From Nesterenkonia natronophila (lineage in GTDB: Bacteria; Actinomycetota; Actinomycetes; Actinomycetales; Micrococcaceae), in assembly GCF_003595215.1 (NCBI RefSeq), contig NZ_QYZP01000001.1:434001-498000 (forward strand): a stretch of 64,000 bases of DNA, written 5' to 3'. Below the pieces are notes generated by a model. That model had not been told where the DNA came from and ran no database searches. It was given only the letters and a program-made list of their open reading frames with translations. This document shows, piece after piece, positions 50,290 to 58,850 of this stretch (its first letter is position 1; each line of letters begins with the position of its first letter). The position numbers and the translations under genes are program-made.

Positions 50290-51159
50290 ATGATCAAGTT
50301 TGAGAACGTCGACGTCGTCTACCCCAACGGGTTCAGGGGGCTCAACGACATCAACCTGGAAATCCATCAGGGCGAATTCGTGGCCATCATCGGACTCTCA
50401 GGGGCCGGAAAATCCACACTGATACGGGCAGTCAACGGACTTGTGCCCTATACCAATGGCACGCTGACCGTCGGTGACACCGTGGTGGACCCCAGGAACA
50501 AGTCCAAGCTGCGGAAGCTGCGCTCCAAAGTGGGTATGATCTTCCAGCAGTTCAACAACGTGGGGAGGATCAGTGTTCTCAACAACGTGCTCATCGGGCG
50601 CTCGGCCTTCACCCCCACCTGGCGCTCCCTCATCGGGTGGTACGGCAGCCACGACAGAGAAGTGGCCTTCCAGTCCCTGGAACGGGTTGGCATCGTGGAG
50701 AAGTCCTATAACCGGGCAGCAGCCCTGTCAGGCGGACAGCAGCAGCGTGTAGCTATCGCCCGAGTGCTGGCCCAAGACCCTGAGGTGATCCTGGCGGATG
50801 AACCGGTGGCCTCGCTGGACCCTCCCACGGCACGCAAAGTTCTGGGCGACCTGCGCACCATCCAGCGAGATTTGGGCATCACCTGTGTGGTGAATATGCA
50901 CCACCTGGACCTCGCGCGAGACTACGCGGACCGGATCATCGGAATGCGCAACGGCGAGGTCGTATTTGACGGGGCAACGCAGGACGCCACGGAGGATGTG
51001 ATCGCCGATGTTTACCAACGTCCACGCTCAGCCGACGACGCTACCCAAGTACAGGGGGGAGCCGGTTTGAGAGAAGACGCAGAGAATGCAACTGAAGCTG
51101 ACCTCAACGGCCCCGTGACAGGTTCAGGCAACGACAGTGAGCGCAAGGACATTGCGTGA
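50290..51159 (+). CDS. phnC: PhnC-like ABC transporter ATP-binding protein
   Basis: A 289-residue ATPase. Walker A GLSGAGKSTL, Q-loop in GMIFQQFNNVGRISV, signature LSGGQQQRVAIARVL, Walker B VILADEPVASLDP, and the switch His in VVNMHHLDLA. The insertion GRISVLNNVLIGR is typical of PhnC. ATG 50290 is chosen; the last ~40 residues are an acidic tail. Its end overlaps the first permease start (GTGA). Confidence 0.92.
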   Translation: MIKFENVDVVYPNGFRGLNDINLEIHQGEFVAIIGLSGAGKSTLIRAVNGLVPYTNGTLTVGDTVVDPRNKSKLRKLRSKVGMIFQQFNNVGRISVLNNVLIGRSAFTPTWRSLIGWYGSHDREVAFQSLERVGIVEKSYNRAAALSGGQQQRVAIARVLAQDPEVILADEPVASLDPPTARKVLGDLRTIQRDLGITCVVNMHHLDLARDYADRIIGMRNGEVVFDGATQDATEDVIADVYQRPRSADDATQVQGGAGLREDAENATEADLNGPVTGSGNDSERKDIA

Positions 51160-52232
51160 GCACAGCTGTCTCAAGGCGCTCGACTGCCCCAACACCTGCA
51201 CAGGAGCGTAACCGCCCGAAGCCTCCCACCCCCCAAATCCCGCCCTACCTGGGTCTTGCAGTCTTGGCCGTTGCTGCCTTCTACTTCTTCTTCTGGACGT
51301 GGGAAGGCAACGCTGTCCTGTTCTTCCCACTTGGCGACACCCTCCTGTGGGTGCCTCGCGACCCGATGATCGGTCTGATCCTCATGTTGGTGGCGCTTCT
51401 GGTCTGTTGGAAGCTCCGGGTCAGCCCGATGGGAGCCTTCGGGGGTTTGGCGATCATCGCGATCACCTACTGGGCCGGTTCGAACATTCATTTCGTCGAC
51501 CGCATTACGGAGGTACCTCGTCGGTTGACCGGCGGCAACACCCGTGATCAGCTGGTGGGTTATTTCAACCCAGACTGGACTTATCTCCTCTTTCACAATG
51601 TGGCCGGGACCTCCCGACCCATCTGGGGAGAGTGGCTGATCACTCTGTGCATGGCTGTGGTGGCGACAATCATCGGTTGTTTCATCGGGCTGCTGCTGGC
51701 CATGCTGGCCTCTCCCGTCTCTAGTCTGAACAGAGGCACCAGCCAGACTGTCAAAGCGATCAACTCGGTCGTGCGTTCCATTCCCGATGTCGGGTGGGCG
51801 CTACTGTTCGCCGCCTTTCTCGGCGGCACCGCCTACGGGCTCGGTGCCCTGGCGGCTGTTCTGGCGCTGATCATGTTCAACATCGGCATTGTGGCCAAAC
51901 TGCTGAGTGAATCAATCGACGCAGTGCAGCCCGGACCGTTGGAGGCCGCCGATGCCGCCGGTGCCAACCTGATTCAGCGGGACCGTGTCGCTGTCCTTCC
52001 AGCCGTGATGCCCAGTTTCATCTCCTACAGTCTCTACGTCTTTGAACTCAACATTCGGGCTTCCGCAGCCCTGGGCGTGGTCGGCGTGGCAGGCATCGGG
52101 GGAGAGCTCAGTCGACAGATCGGACGTATGTCCCAAGGTTATGAAAACGTCGGAGCCATCCTGTGGGCCCTGGTGTTGGTGGTGCTCATGGTGGACCTGC
52201 TGTCGCTGTGGATTCGTAGGAGGCTGCTGTGA
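51156..52232 (+). CDS. phnE: PhnE-like ABC permease 1
   Basis: A 358-residue permease with an N-terminal extension of two or three extra helices (residues ~25-110) before the standard PhnE core. The ATPase-contacting loop (EAA motif) is DAVQPGPLEAADAAGANLIQ, followed by LYVFELNIRASAALGVVGVAG. Starts with GTG overlapping phnC and ends overlapping permease 2. Confidence 0.9.
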   Translation: MSTAVSRRSTAPTPAQERNRPKPPTPQIPPYLGLAVLAVAAFYFFFWTWEGNAVLFFPLGDTLLWVPRDPMIGLILMLVALLVCWKLRVSPMGAFGGLAIIAITYWAGSNIHFVDRITEVPRRLTGGNTRDQLVGYFNPDWTYLLFHNVAGTSRPIWGEWLITLCMAVVATIIGCFIGLLLAMLASPVSSLNRGTSQTVKAINSVVRSIPDVGWALLFAAFLGGTAYGLGALAAVLALIMFNIGIVAKLLSESIDAVQPGPLEAADAAGANLIQRDRVAVLPAVMPSFISYSLYVFELNIRASAALGVVGVAGIGGELSRQIGRMSQGYENVGAILWALVLVVLMVDLLSLWIRRRLL

Positions 52233-53410
52233 GCCACGGGTACAAAGTCGCGGCCGCATTGGTGGGCTCGGTGCTTCTGGCTGCCGGGGGCTTTCTGGTC
52301 ACCTATTCCCCAGCAGCCGAGTCCTCGGACGTCTTTTCCCGAATGATGTGGGGAACAGTGATCGGGGCTGGCGCATTGGCGGCCGCCCTGGCCATCTATG
52401 GCCTGGCCTACTTGGGCACCAGAAAACAGCGAGCGGCAGAGCGGCAGCGCATCGTCGCTGGCCATAAACCGGGAGGCTACACCCCCGACCGCTTGGATAT
52501 GCGTCCCATTAGGCCCGCCAAATTCTGGTACAACATGGCTCTGATACTCATCGGCGTTGTGTTCGTCTCATCAGCTGCAGGGACAGGCATGACGCTGAGC
52601 GCGCTGCTGGAGATGCCGGCCCGGGTCTGGGACTCTTCCCTCCAGATGATCGGCGGTGTGGCCCAGGTACCCGATGAGGACGCCCGGGGGGACTGGTCCT
52701 CAGCCTTCGACGCGATGCTCGAATCGGTCGCCATCGCGTGGATCGGAACTCTGGTCGGCGCGATCTTCTCGCTGCCCTGTGGCATCCTCGCCGCCCGGAA
52801 CCTGACACCGCTCGGGACCTACATCCCTATGCGATTTCTCCTTTCTGTCATCCGTGCCGTGCCAGAGATCGTGTTCGCCGTCGCCATCTTTATACCGCTG
52901 CTCGGTGTGGGACCGGCTGAACGAGGTGGAGCCATGGCGGGCGCCTTCGCTCTGGGCATCAGCTCGATCGGAACGCTGTCGAAACTCATTTCGGAGTCTA
53001 TCGAGGGAGTCGACCAGGGCCCGTTGGAGGCCTCCCGCGCCTCGGGTGCCAGTCATGTGCAGATGATCCGCTGGGCGGTTCTTCCGCAGGTCCTGCCAGA
53101 AGTGCTGGCCATCTGGCTGTACCGGTTTGAGGTCAATATCCGAGCCTCCGCCATCCTGGGGGCTCTCGGAGCTGGTGGTATCGGACGACTCATCAGCCCG
53201 CCCAATGGGCTCTTCGGTCAGCGACCCTACGACTGGGAAGCCATCGGGATCACCCTGTTTGTGATTATCGCCATCACCATGGTGGTGGATCAGGTTTCCG
53301 GGTTCGTTCGGCATCGAGTTATCCACGGCAAGACCGTGAGACGCCGGTCGAGGAGAAGGCCTGAGGCCTCCGCCCCACCAGAGGGACCGCCCAAAGCCGT
53401 AGCCGTCTGA
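52229..53410 (+). CDS. phnE: PhnE-like ABC permease 2
   Basis: A 393-residue permease paralogous to its neighbour. Two helices near residues 8-60, then the core from ~105. The coupling loop is GVDQGPLEASRASGASHVQM, followed by LYRFEVNIRASAILGALGAGG. The C-terminus is basic and Pro-rich. GTG start overlaps permease 1. The pair should form a heterodimeric channel in the PhnDCEE system. Confidence 0.9.
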   Translation: MSHGYKVAAALVGSVLLAAGGFLVTYSPAAESSDVFSRMMWGTVIGAGALAAALAIYGLAYLGTRKQRAAERQRIVAGHKPGGYTPDRLDMRPIRPAKFWYNMALILIGVVFVSSAAGTGMTLSALLEMPARVWDSSLQMIGGVAQVPDEDARGDWSSAFDAMLESVAIAWIGTLVGAIFSLPCGILAARNLTPLGTYIPMRFLLSVIRAVPEIVFAVAIFIPLLGVGPAERGGAMAGAFALGISSIGTLSKLISESIEGVDQGPLEASRASGASHVQMIRWAVLPQVLPEVLAIWLYRFEVNIRASAILGALGAGGIGRLISPPNGLFGQRPYDWEAIGITLFVIIAITMVVDQVSGFVRHRVIHGKTVRRRSRRRPEASAPPEGPPKAVAV

Positions 53411-53441
53411 CCCCATCGCGTGCTCACGGTGCTGCCGCAGT

Positions 53442-53447
53442 TAGGAT
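53442..53447 (+). promoter_or_regulatory. -10 box of the DUF3151 gene (leaderless)
   Basis: TAGGAT ends seven bases before the ATG at 53455, which favours that start over the in-frame ATG at 53446 that overlaps the box. Confidence 0.45.
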
Positions 53448-53454
53448 GAACCTC

Positions 53455-53880
53455 ATGAGCATTCTCGGCAAGAACCTTATGGAACCGGAACCCACCCTGC
53501 TGCCGCCCGAGCCAGAGGTGGTCGAGTCCTTGGCGATGGGTGAGGAACCTGTTGACTTGGCAGCCCAGCACCCTACTTCGTCCTTGGTCTGGGCCCTTTT
53601 GGCCGAGGAGGCTCTGGACGCCGGTTATACCGTCGAGGGATACGCCTACGCCAGGGTGGGTTACCACCGCGGACTGGACACGTTACGGGCCAACGGCTGG
53701 CGCGGCCAGGGTCCGGTCCCTTGGGAGCACGAACCCAATCGAGGCTTCCTCCGCTCATTGGCCGCTCTGGGGCAGGCGGCTGTGGCCATCGGTGAAAGCG
53801 GCGAGGTCGAACGCATCGGCGCGCTGCTCAACGACTGTGATGCCACCGCTGCCGAGAAGATCAGCACCCTGCGGAGCTGA
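53455..53880 (+). CDS. DUF3151 protein
   Basis: A 141-residue actinobacterial protein of DUF3151. It starts MSILGKNLMEPEPTLLPPE and has SLVWALLAEEAL, YAYARVGYHRGLDTLRANGW, RGQGPVPWEHEPNRGFLR and LAALGQAAVAIGE, the conserved core. It is usually found near fba and purA, as here. Function unknown. Its stop overlaps the tdk ATG (TGATG). Confidence 0.92.
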   Translation: MSILGKNLMEPEPTLLPPEPEVVESLAMGEEPVDLAAQHPTSSLVWALLAEEALDAGYTVEGYAYARVGYHRGLDTLRANGWRGQGPVPWEHEPNRGFLRSLAALGQAAVAIGESGEVERIGALLNDCDATAAEKISTLRS

Positions 53881-54533
53881 TGGCGAAGCTGTACTTCCGT
53901 TACGGTGCGATGAACTCTGGCAAGTCCACCGGGCTGCTGCAGGCAGCATTCAACTACGAGGAGCGTAGCCAGCGGGTGCTGGTGGCCAAGCCGGGTGTGG
54001 ACACAAAGGGAGATGATCAGATCGTCTCTCGCTTGGGAGTCTCCCGCTGTGCTGACTTCCTCATCGCGCCAGAGGCTGAGCTCAGGCCCCTGTACCATCG
54101 CCATGCCACAGCGGATCCCACCGGTACTCTGCTGGAAGGGTTGGGCGAGAGCGATTCCCCCACAGCCGCAGCAGAGGTCAAGCCCGTGGCCTGCCTGCTG
54201 GTGGATGAGGCACAGTTCCTCACCCCACCTCAGGTGGATGATCTCTTGCGCATCGCGGTTCTGGACGGAGTGCCAGTGCTCGCCTACGGCATCCGCACAG
54301 ACTTCCGCACGCACGCCTTCCCCGGTTCGGCCCGCCTGATGGACCTTGCCCATGCGCTGGAAGAACTGAAAACCATCTGCAGCTGCGGACAGAAGGCGGT
54401 GTTCAACACTCGAAGGCAGGGGGACACTGTGCTCTTCGACGGTGATCAGATTGCCATCGACGGCTCCGATGTCTGGTACGAATCGCTCTGCGCCTCGTGC
54501 TACCTGGACCTCTCGGAAGGCAAACTGGGCTAG
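53880..54533 (+). CDS. tdk: Thymidine kinase
   Basis: A 217-residue type II thymidine kinase that salvages thymidine to dTMP. P-loop YGAMNSGKSTGLL at residues ~7-19, the DEAQF motif in LLVDEAQFLTPPQ, the lasso region, and the structural zinc Cys pairs in CSCGQK and CASCYLD. Start overlaps the DUF3151 stop. Confidence 0.95.
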   Translation: MAKLYFRYGAMNSGKSTGLLQAAFNYEERSQRVLVAKPGVDTKGDDQIVSRLGVSRCADFLIAPEAELRPLYHRHATADPTGTLLEGLGESDSPTAAAEVKPVACLLVDEAQFLTPPQVDDLLRIAVLDGVPVLAYGIRTDFRTHAFPGSARLMDLAHALEELKTICSCGQKAVFNTRRQGDTVLFDGDQIAIDGSDVWYESLCASCYLDLSEGKLG

Positions 54534-54545
54534 TTGCTCAGAGCA

Positions 54546-54695
54546 TCACCGGCTGTCTGGCTTTCGCTTCCGGCCCAGGAATGCCTTGAGCATCCGGTAC
54601 CCCAGCCAGAGCAGAACGACCTTTGGAAGCGCCAGCTTCGTCAGAATCCGCGTTTTGAATGCGATAATAATGAGCTTTTTGATAGCTGAGAACAT
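54546..54695 (-). CDS. Small basic membrane protein
   Basis: A 49-residue reading frame on the minus strand between tdk and purA. MFSAIKKLIIIAFKTRILT is followed by one hydrophobic helix (LALPKVVLLWLGYRML) and a basic tail KAFLGRKRKPD. Composition is protein-like and unlike the overlapping frames. It is not recognised. Short length makes it uncertain. Confidence 0.45.
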   Translation of the reverse strand: MFSAIKKLIIIAFKTRILTKLALPKVVLLWLGYRMLKAFLGRKRKPDSR

Positions 54696-54790
54696 GCCAA
54701 GAACGTTACTCAGGCGTCCTTGGCGCACGCTGGATGGACCGTTGGTAGACTCAGTGAGGCTCAACACCCGCCTCGGAAGGACTCCCGCTC

Positions 54791-56077
54791 ATGCCAGCCA
54801 TTGTCATTGTCGGTGCCCAGTGGGGTGACGAGGGGAAGGGCAAAGCAACTGACCTGCTCGGTTCCAGGGGGGACTACGTGGTCAAGCCCAACGGCGGCAA
54901 TAACGCCGGGCACACTGTGGTCGTGGGGGGCGAAAAGTTCGAACTCAAGCTCCTGCCTGCCGGCATCCTGTCTCCCAACGCCACTCCGGTCATCGGCAAC
55001 GGAGTCGTCGTCAACTTAGAGGCGCTCTTTGAGGAGATCGACGGGCTGGAGGTTCGCGGAGCCGACACCTCCAAATTGAGGATTAGCGCCAACGCACACC
55101 TTGTGGCCCCTTACCACCAGACAATGGACAAAGTCACCGAACGCTTCCTGGGCAAGCGCGCCATCGGCACCACCGGCCGCGGAATCGGCCCCACGTACAT
55201 GGACAAAGTCGGGCGCTTGGGCATCCGAGTCCAGGACATCTTCGATGAGTCCATTCTCCGTCAGAAGATCGAAGGTGCCCTGCGGCAGAAGAACGAGCTG
55301 CTGGTGAAGCTCTACAACCGCCGCGACATTACGGTCGACGAGATCGCTGACTACTTCCTGGGCTTCGTCGACCGTCTGCGGCCAATGGTCGTGGACAGCA
55401 CGATCCTGCTCAACGACGCCCTGGACCGTGGTGAGGTCGTACTGATGGAGGGTGGACAGGCTACTTACCTGGACGTGGACCACGGCACCTACCCATTCGT
55501 GACATCATCGAATCCCACCGCAGGTGGTGCCAGTGTCGGTTCAGGTATCGGGCCCACTCGTATCACCCGGTCTGTGGGCATCATCAAGGCGTACACCACC
55601 CGGGTAGGGGCGGGTCCGTTTCCCACGGAGCTGTTCGACAGCTGGGGAGAGTTCTTGCAGAAGACCGGTGGTGAGTTCGGAGTGAACACTGGTCGACCGC
55701 GCCGGTGCGGTTGGTACGACGCCGTCATGGCCCGGTATGCAGCTCGCATCAATGGGTTTACCGACTTCTTTCTGACCAAGTTGGATGTGCTCACCGGCAT
55801 CGATCAGATCCCCGTCTGCGTAGCGTACGAAGTGGACGGTGTCCGCTACGATCAGATGCCGATGACGCAGACCTCGTTCCACCATGCCAAACCGATCTTC
55901 GAGAACTTTCCCGGCTGGACGGAGGACATCACCGGGGCGCGCACCCTGGAAGACCTCCCGCAGAACGCCCGAAACTATGTGCTCGCTCTGGAGAAGATGT
56001 CAGGCGCAACATTCTCCGCTATCGGTGTCGGGCCCGGGCGTGATCAGGTGATCCAGGTTCGCGACCTCATCAACTGA
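54791..56077 (+). CDS. purA: Adenylosuccinate synthetase
   Basis: A 428-residue GTP-dependent enzyme that makes adenylosuccinate from IMP and aspartate. It has [66 protein letters not shown] and [15 protein letters not shown] box ~40 nt upstream and GGAAGG before the ATG fit a normal promoter and start. Confidence 0.97.
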   Translation: MPAIVIVGAQWGDEGKGKATDLLGSRGDYVVKPNGGNNAGHTVVVGGEKFELKLLPAGILSPNATPVIGNGVVVNLEALFEEIDGLEVRGADTSKLRISANAHLVAPYHQTMDKVTERFLGKRAIGTTGRGIGPTYMDKVGRLGIRVQDIFDESILRQKIEGALRQKNELLVKLYNRRDITVDEIADYFLGFVDRLRPMVVDSTILLNDALDRGEVVLMEGGQATYLDVDHGTYPFVTSSNPTAGGASVGSGIGPTRITRSVGIIKAYTTRVGAGPFPTELFDSWGEFLQKTGGEFGVNTGRPRRCGWYDAVMARYAARINGFTDFFLTKLDVLTGIDQIPVCVAYEVDGVRYDQMPMTQTSFHHAKPIFENFPGWTEDITGARTLEDLPQNARNYVLALEKMSGATFSAIGVGPGRDQVIQVRDLIN

Positions 56078-56113
56078 ACCTTCGGGATTTCGCAGCAGAA
56101 AGGGACGACGCTG

Positions 56114-57007
56114 ATGACGGAAGAGGCTTCGAAACTCTTGGTGTTCGGCTCTGTCAATCAAGACATCGTGCTTCGTGTATCAGAGTTCCCCGAGCCCGGT
56201 GAGACCGTCACCGCGCTTACCGTCTCCCGAGCCACCGGAGGCAAAGGCGCTAACCAGGCTGCCGCCGCCGCGCTTCAGGGGACGGTGACCCGCATGATCG
56301 GCGCCATCGGAGACGACTCTGGTGGCGCGGAGGCCAGGGCATCTCTGGAATCGGCGGGGGTGGACACTGCTCAGCTGTGGGTGTGCCCTGATGTGGGCAC
56401 CGGCACCGCGTACATCAATGTGCGCACGGACGGGGAGAACACCATTGTGGTGGAATCCGGGGCCAACGCTGAGCTGAGCGGTCAAACCCCCGGCGATGAC
56501 GTCTTCGCTGGCGCAGGGTGGCTCCTGCTGAGCCTTGAGGTGCCAGAGGGTGAAGCTCTGCGGTTCGCGGCTCGGGCGAAGGGGCGCGGGGTGAAGGTGG
56601 CGCTCAATGCCTCTCCCACACTCGCTGAGCCGCTCACTGAAGGTCTGGTCGACCTGCTGATCGTCAACGAGGTAGAGATCAGCGGCTTAGCCGGATTTGG
56701 ATGGGAGCAGACTGCAGACCTTGCTACAGCGGTCGGAGTGGATTCGGTGGTCGTCACCCGTGGCGGGGCAGGCGTGCACCTGTACCGGCGGGGACAACCG
56801 GTCCTGCACGTCCCGGCTGAGCCAGCGAAGGTCGTGGACACCACCGGGTGCGGTGACGCGTTCGCCGGAGTCATGGTGGCTGCCCTGGCACGAGGCGCTG
56901 GGTACCAAGATGCGCTCAGCCAGGCGACGGGCTTCGCCGGCCGTGCAGCTGAGCATCCAGGCGCGATGGCCGCCTACTTCCAGATCTCGCCCACTGCGGG
57001 GCAGTGA
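56114..57007 (+). CDS. rbsK: Ribokinase (PfkB family)
   Basis: A 297-residue sugar kinase. N-terminal signature FGSVNQDIVLRV and ATGGKGANQAAAAAL; C-terminal PfkB signature DTTGCGDAFAGVM with the catalytic Asp. The ribose assignment rests on the general similarity to RbsK (GGKGANQA). It follows purA by 36 nt and converges on the CoA-binding protein gene with only 3 nt between stops. Confidence 0.88.
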   Translation: MTEEASKLLVFGSVNQDIVLRVSEFPEPGETVTALTVSRATGGKGANQAAAAALQGTVTRMIGAIGDDSGGAEARASLESAGVDTAQLWVCPDVGTGTAYINVRTDGENTIVVESGANAELSGQTPGDDVFAGAGWLLLSLEVPEGEALRFAARAKGRGVKVALNASPTLAEPLTEGLVDLLIVNEVEISGLAGFGWEQTADLATAVGVDSVVVTRGGAGVHLYRRGQPVLHVPAEPAKVVDTTGCGDAFAGVMVAALARGAGYQDALSQATGFAGRAAEHPGAMAAYFQISPTAGQ

Positions 57008-57010
57008 GCC

Positions 57011-57550
57011 TCAGCGGTCCACAATCTGGCGCTTGGCGCTGATCACGCCGGTGTCGAAGCCTCCAAGGTGCAAGTTGCCGTGGAACCGGCCGTGCTCAAT
57101 CTTGATGCACCTGTTCTGCACGGCATTCAGCCCCAAATCCGTTGCACGCTGCATCGCTTCATCAGACTCCAAGCCCAGCTGCACCCAGAGGGTCTTAGCA
57201 CCGGCGTCAGCAGCCTCTTGGGCCAGCTCAGGCAGGTCCTCCGGTTTGCGGAAGGCGACCACCACATCTGGGGCCTCTGGGAGCTCAGCCAGCGAACCAT
57301 AACCCGGTTGACCGAACACAGTCTTACCCACCAGACGTGGGTTGACGAAGTACAGCCGGTAGCTGGAGTCGGAGGCGAGGTAGGTCGCCACAAAATAGCT
57401 GGCACGGGACGGTTTGTCGCTCATTCCAATGATTGCCACCGAATCGGCGCTGCGCAGCAGCTGCAGTCGCCGGGCCGGACCGGGTTCCTCCCACACCCCG
57501 TGCTGGTGCTCGTTTGAAGTGGTCTCAGTGGCTGATGGCGTCGTCGTCAT
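57011..57550 (-). CDS. CoA-binding domain protein (YccU-like)
   Basis: A 179-residue single-domain protein with a Rossmann-type CoA-binding fold: VAIIGMSDKPSRASYFVATYL, YFVNPRLVGKTVFGQPGYGS, VVVAFRKPEDL and KTLWVQLGLESDEAM. ATG 57550 is preceded by AAAGGAG. It lies four bases after metY and ends the riboswitch-controlled operon. Such proteins often sit beside metY in actinobacteria. Role unknown. Confidence 0.85.
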   Translation of the reverse strand: MTTTPSATETTSNEHQHGVWEEPGPARRLQLLRSADSVAIIGMSDKPSRASYFVATYLASDSSYRLYFVNPRLVGKTVFGQPGYGSLAELPEAPDVVVAFRKPEDLPELAQEAADAGAKTLWVQLGLESDEAMQRATDLGLNAVQNRCIKIEHGRFHGNLHLGGFDTGVISAKRQIVDR

Positions 57551-57554
57551 CTCT

Positions 57555-58850
57555 TCACTCTCCTTTGGTGGCGATCTCCAGGGCCTGATCCAGGTCCCAG
57601 ATGATGTCTTCAACGTCCTCAAGTCCCACAGAAATCCTGATCAAATCGGCAGGAATTCCGCCAGCCTCCAACTGCGCCTCACTGAGCTGCTGGTGAGTGG
57701 TGGAGGCCGGGTGCAGGATGAGCGTGCGAGCATCGCCGACGTTGGCCAGGTGGCTGGCCATCTGCAGCGACTCGATGAACCGGACCCCATTGTCCCGCCC
57801 GCCAGCAATCCCGAAGCTGAAGACCGAGCTCACACCGTGCGGCAGCAGCTCCTTGGCCCGCTCATGGTGCCGGTGGCTGGGCAAACCGGAGAACTTCACA
57901 TAGTCGACCCGTGGATCGGCCTCCAGCCATTCCGCCACTTGTTGAGCATTCTGGGTGTGCTCGGTCATGCGCTGCGGCAGCGTCTCCACACCCTGGATAA
58001 GTTGGAACGCGGCCTGCGGTGTCAAGCTCGGTCCGAAGTCGCGCAGCTGCTCGGCCCGCAGCTTGGTGAGGAAACCGTACTCGGCGAAGTTGCCCCACCA
58101 CGAGAGACCCCCATAGGAGCCCACTGGCTCGGTCATCTGCGGGAACTTGCCGTTGTCCCAAGGGAACCGACCCGATTCCACGACGACGCCGCCCAGGGTG
58201 GTGCCGTGCCCGCCCAGGAACTTGGTCACCGAATGGGTCACGATGTCAGCCCCGTGTTCCAGGGGACGGAAGAGGTAAGGAGTGGTCAGCGTCGAATCAA
58301 CCACCAGTGGTATCCCATGCTTGTGAGCCACTGCAGCCAGTCCCGGAAGGTCCACGACGTCGGAGGAGGGATTAGAGACCACTTCGGTGAAAACCAGTTT
58401 GGTGTTCTCCTGCAGCGCATTCTGGAAGTCTTCGGCCTCATCGGAGTTAACGAACGTGGTCTCAATGCCGAATCTGCGCAGTGAGACATCCAGCTGAGTG
58501 ATGGTTCCGCCGTAGAGCTTGGAGCTGGCCACAATGTGATCGCCCTGCTGGCAGAGTGCCGCAAAGACCAGGAACTCTGCGCTCATGCCTGAGGCGGTCG
58601 CGACTGCGCCGATCCCACCCTCAAGGGAGGCCAGCCGCTCCTCGAGGGCAGCCACGGTTGGATTGCCGATGCGCGAGTAAATGTTGCCGTACTTCTGCAG
58701 TGCAAAGAGATTAGCGGCGTCGTCGGTGTCCTTGAATACGAAGGAGGTGGACTGGTGGATTGGGACTGCGCGGGTGCCGTAGGTGGCGTCGGGAACTGCA
58801 CCGGCGTGCAATGCACGGGTGCGGAAACCGAATTGGTGGTCGCTGGTCAT
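57555..58850 (-). CDS. metY: O-acetylhomoserine sulfhydrylase
   Basis: A 431-residue PLP enzyme that makes homocysteine from O-acetylhomoserine and sulfide. GFRTRALHAGAVPDATYG and AVPIHQSTSFVF open the protein, followed by SRIGNPTVAALEERLASLEGG. The PLP lysine is in HSVTKFLGGHGT. ATG 58850 follows GAAGGAG and overlaps the stop of the acyl-CoA synthetase gene (ATGA). It is under the SAM-clan riboswitch, as expected for methionine synthesis. Confidence 0.94.
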   Translation of the reverse strand: MTSDHQFGFRTRALHAGAVPDATYGTRAVPIHQSTSFVFKDTDDAANLFALQKYGNIYSRIGNPTVAALEERLASLEGGIGAVATASGMSAEFLVFAALCQQGDHIVASSKLYGGTITQLDVSLRRFGIETTFVNSDEAEDFQNALQENTKLVFTEVVSNPSSDVVDLPGLAAVAHKHGIPLVVDSTLTTPYLFRPLEHGADIVTHSVTKFLGGHGTTLGGVVVESGRFPWDNGKFPQMTEPVGSYGGLSWWGNFAEYGFLTKLRAEQLRDFGPSLTPQAAFQLIQGVETLPQRMTEHTQNAQQVAEWLEADPRVDYVKFSGLPSHRHHERAKELLPHGVSSVFSFGIAGGRDNGVRFIESLQMASHLANVGDARTLILHPASTTHQQLSEAQLEAGGIPADLIRISVGLEDVEDIIWDLDQALEIATKGE

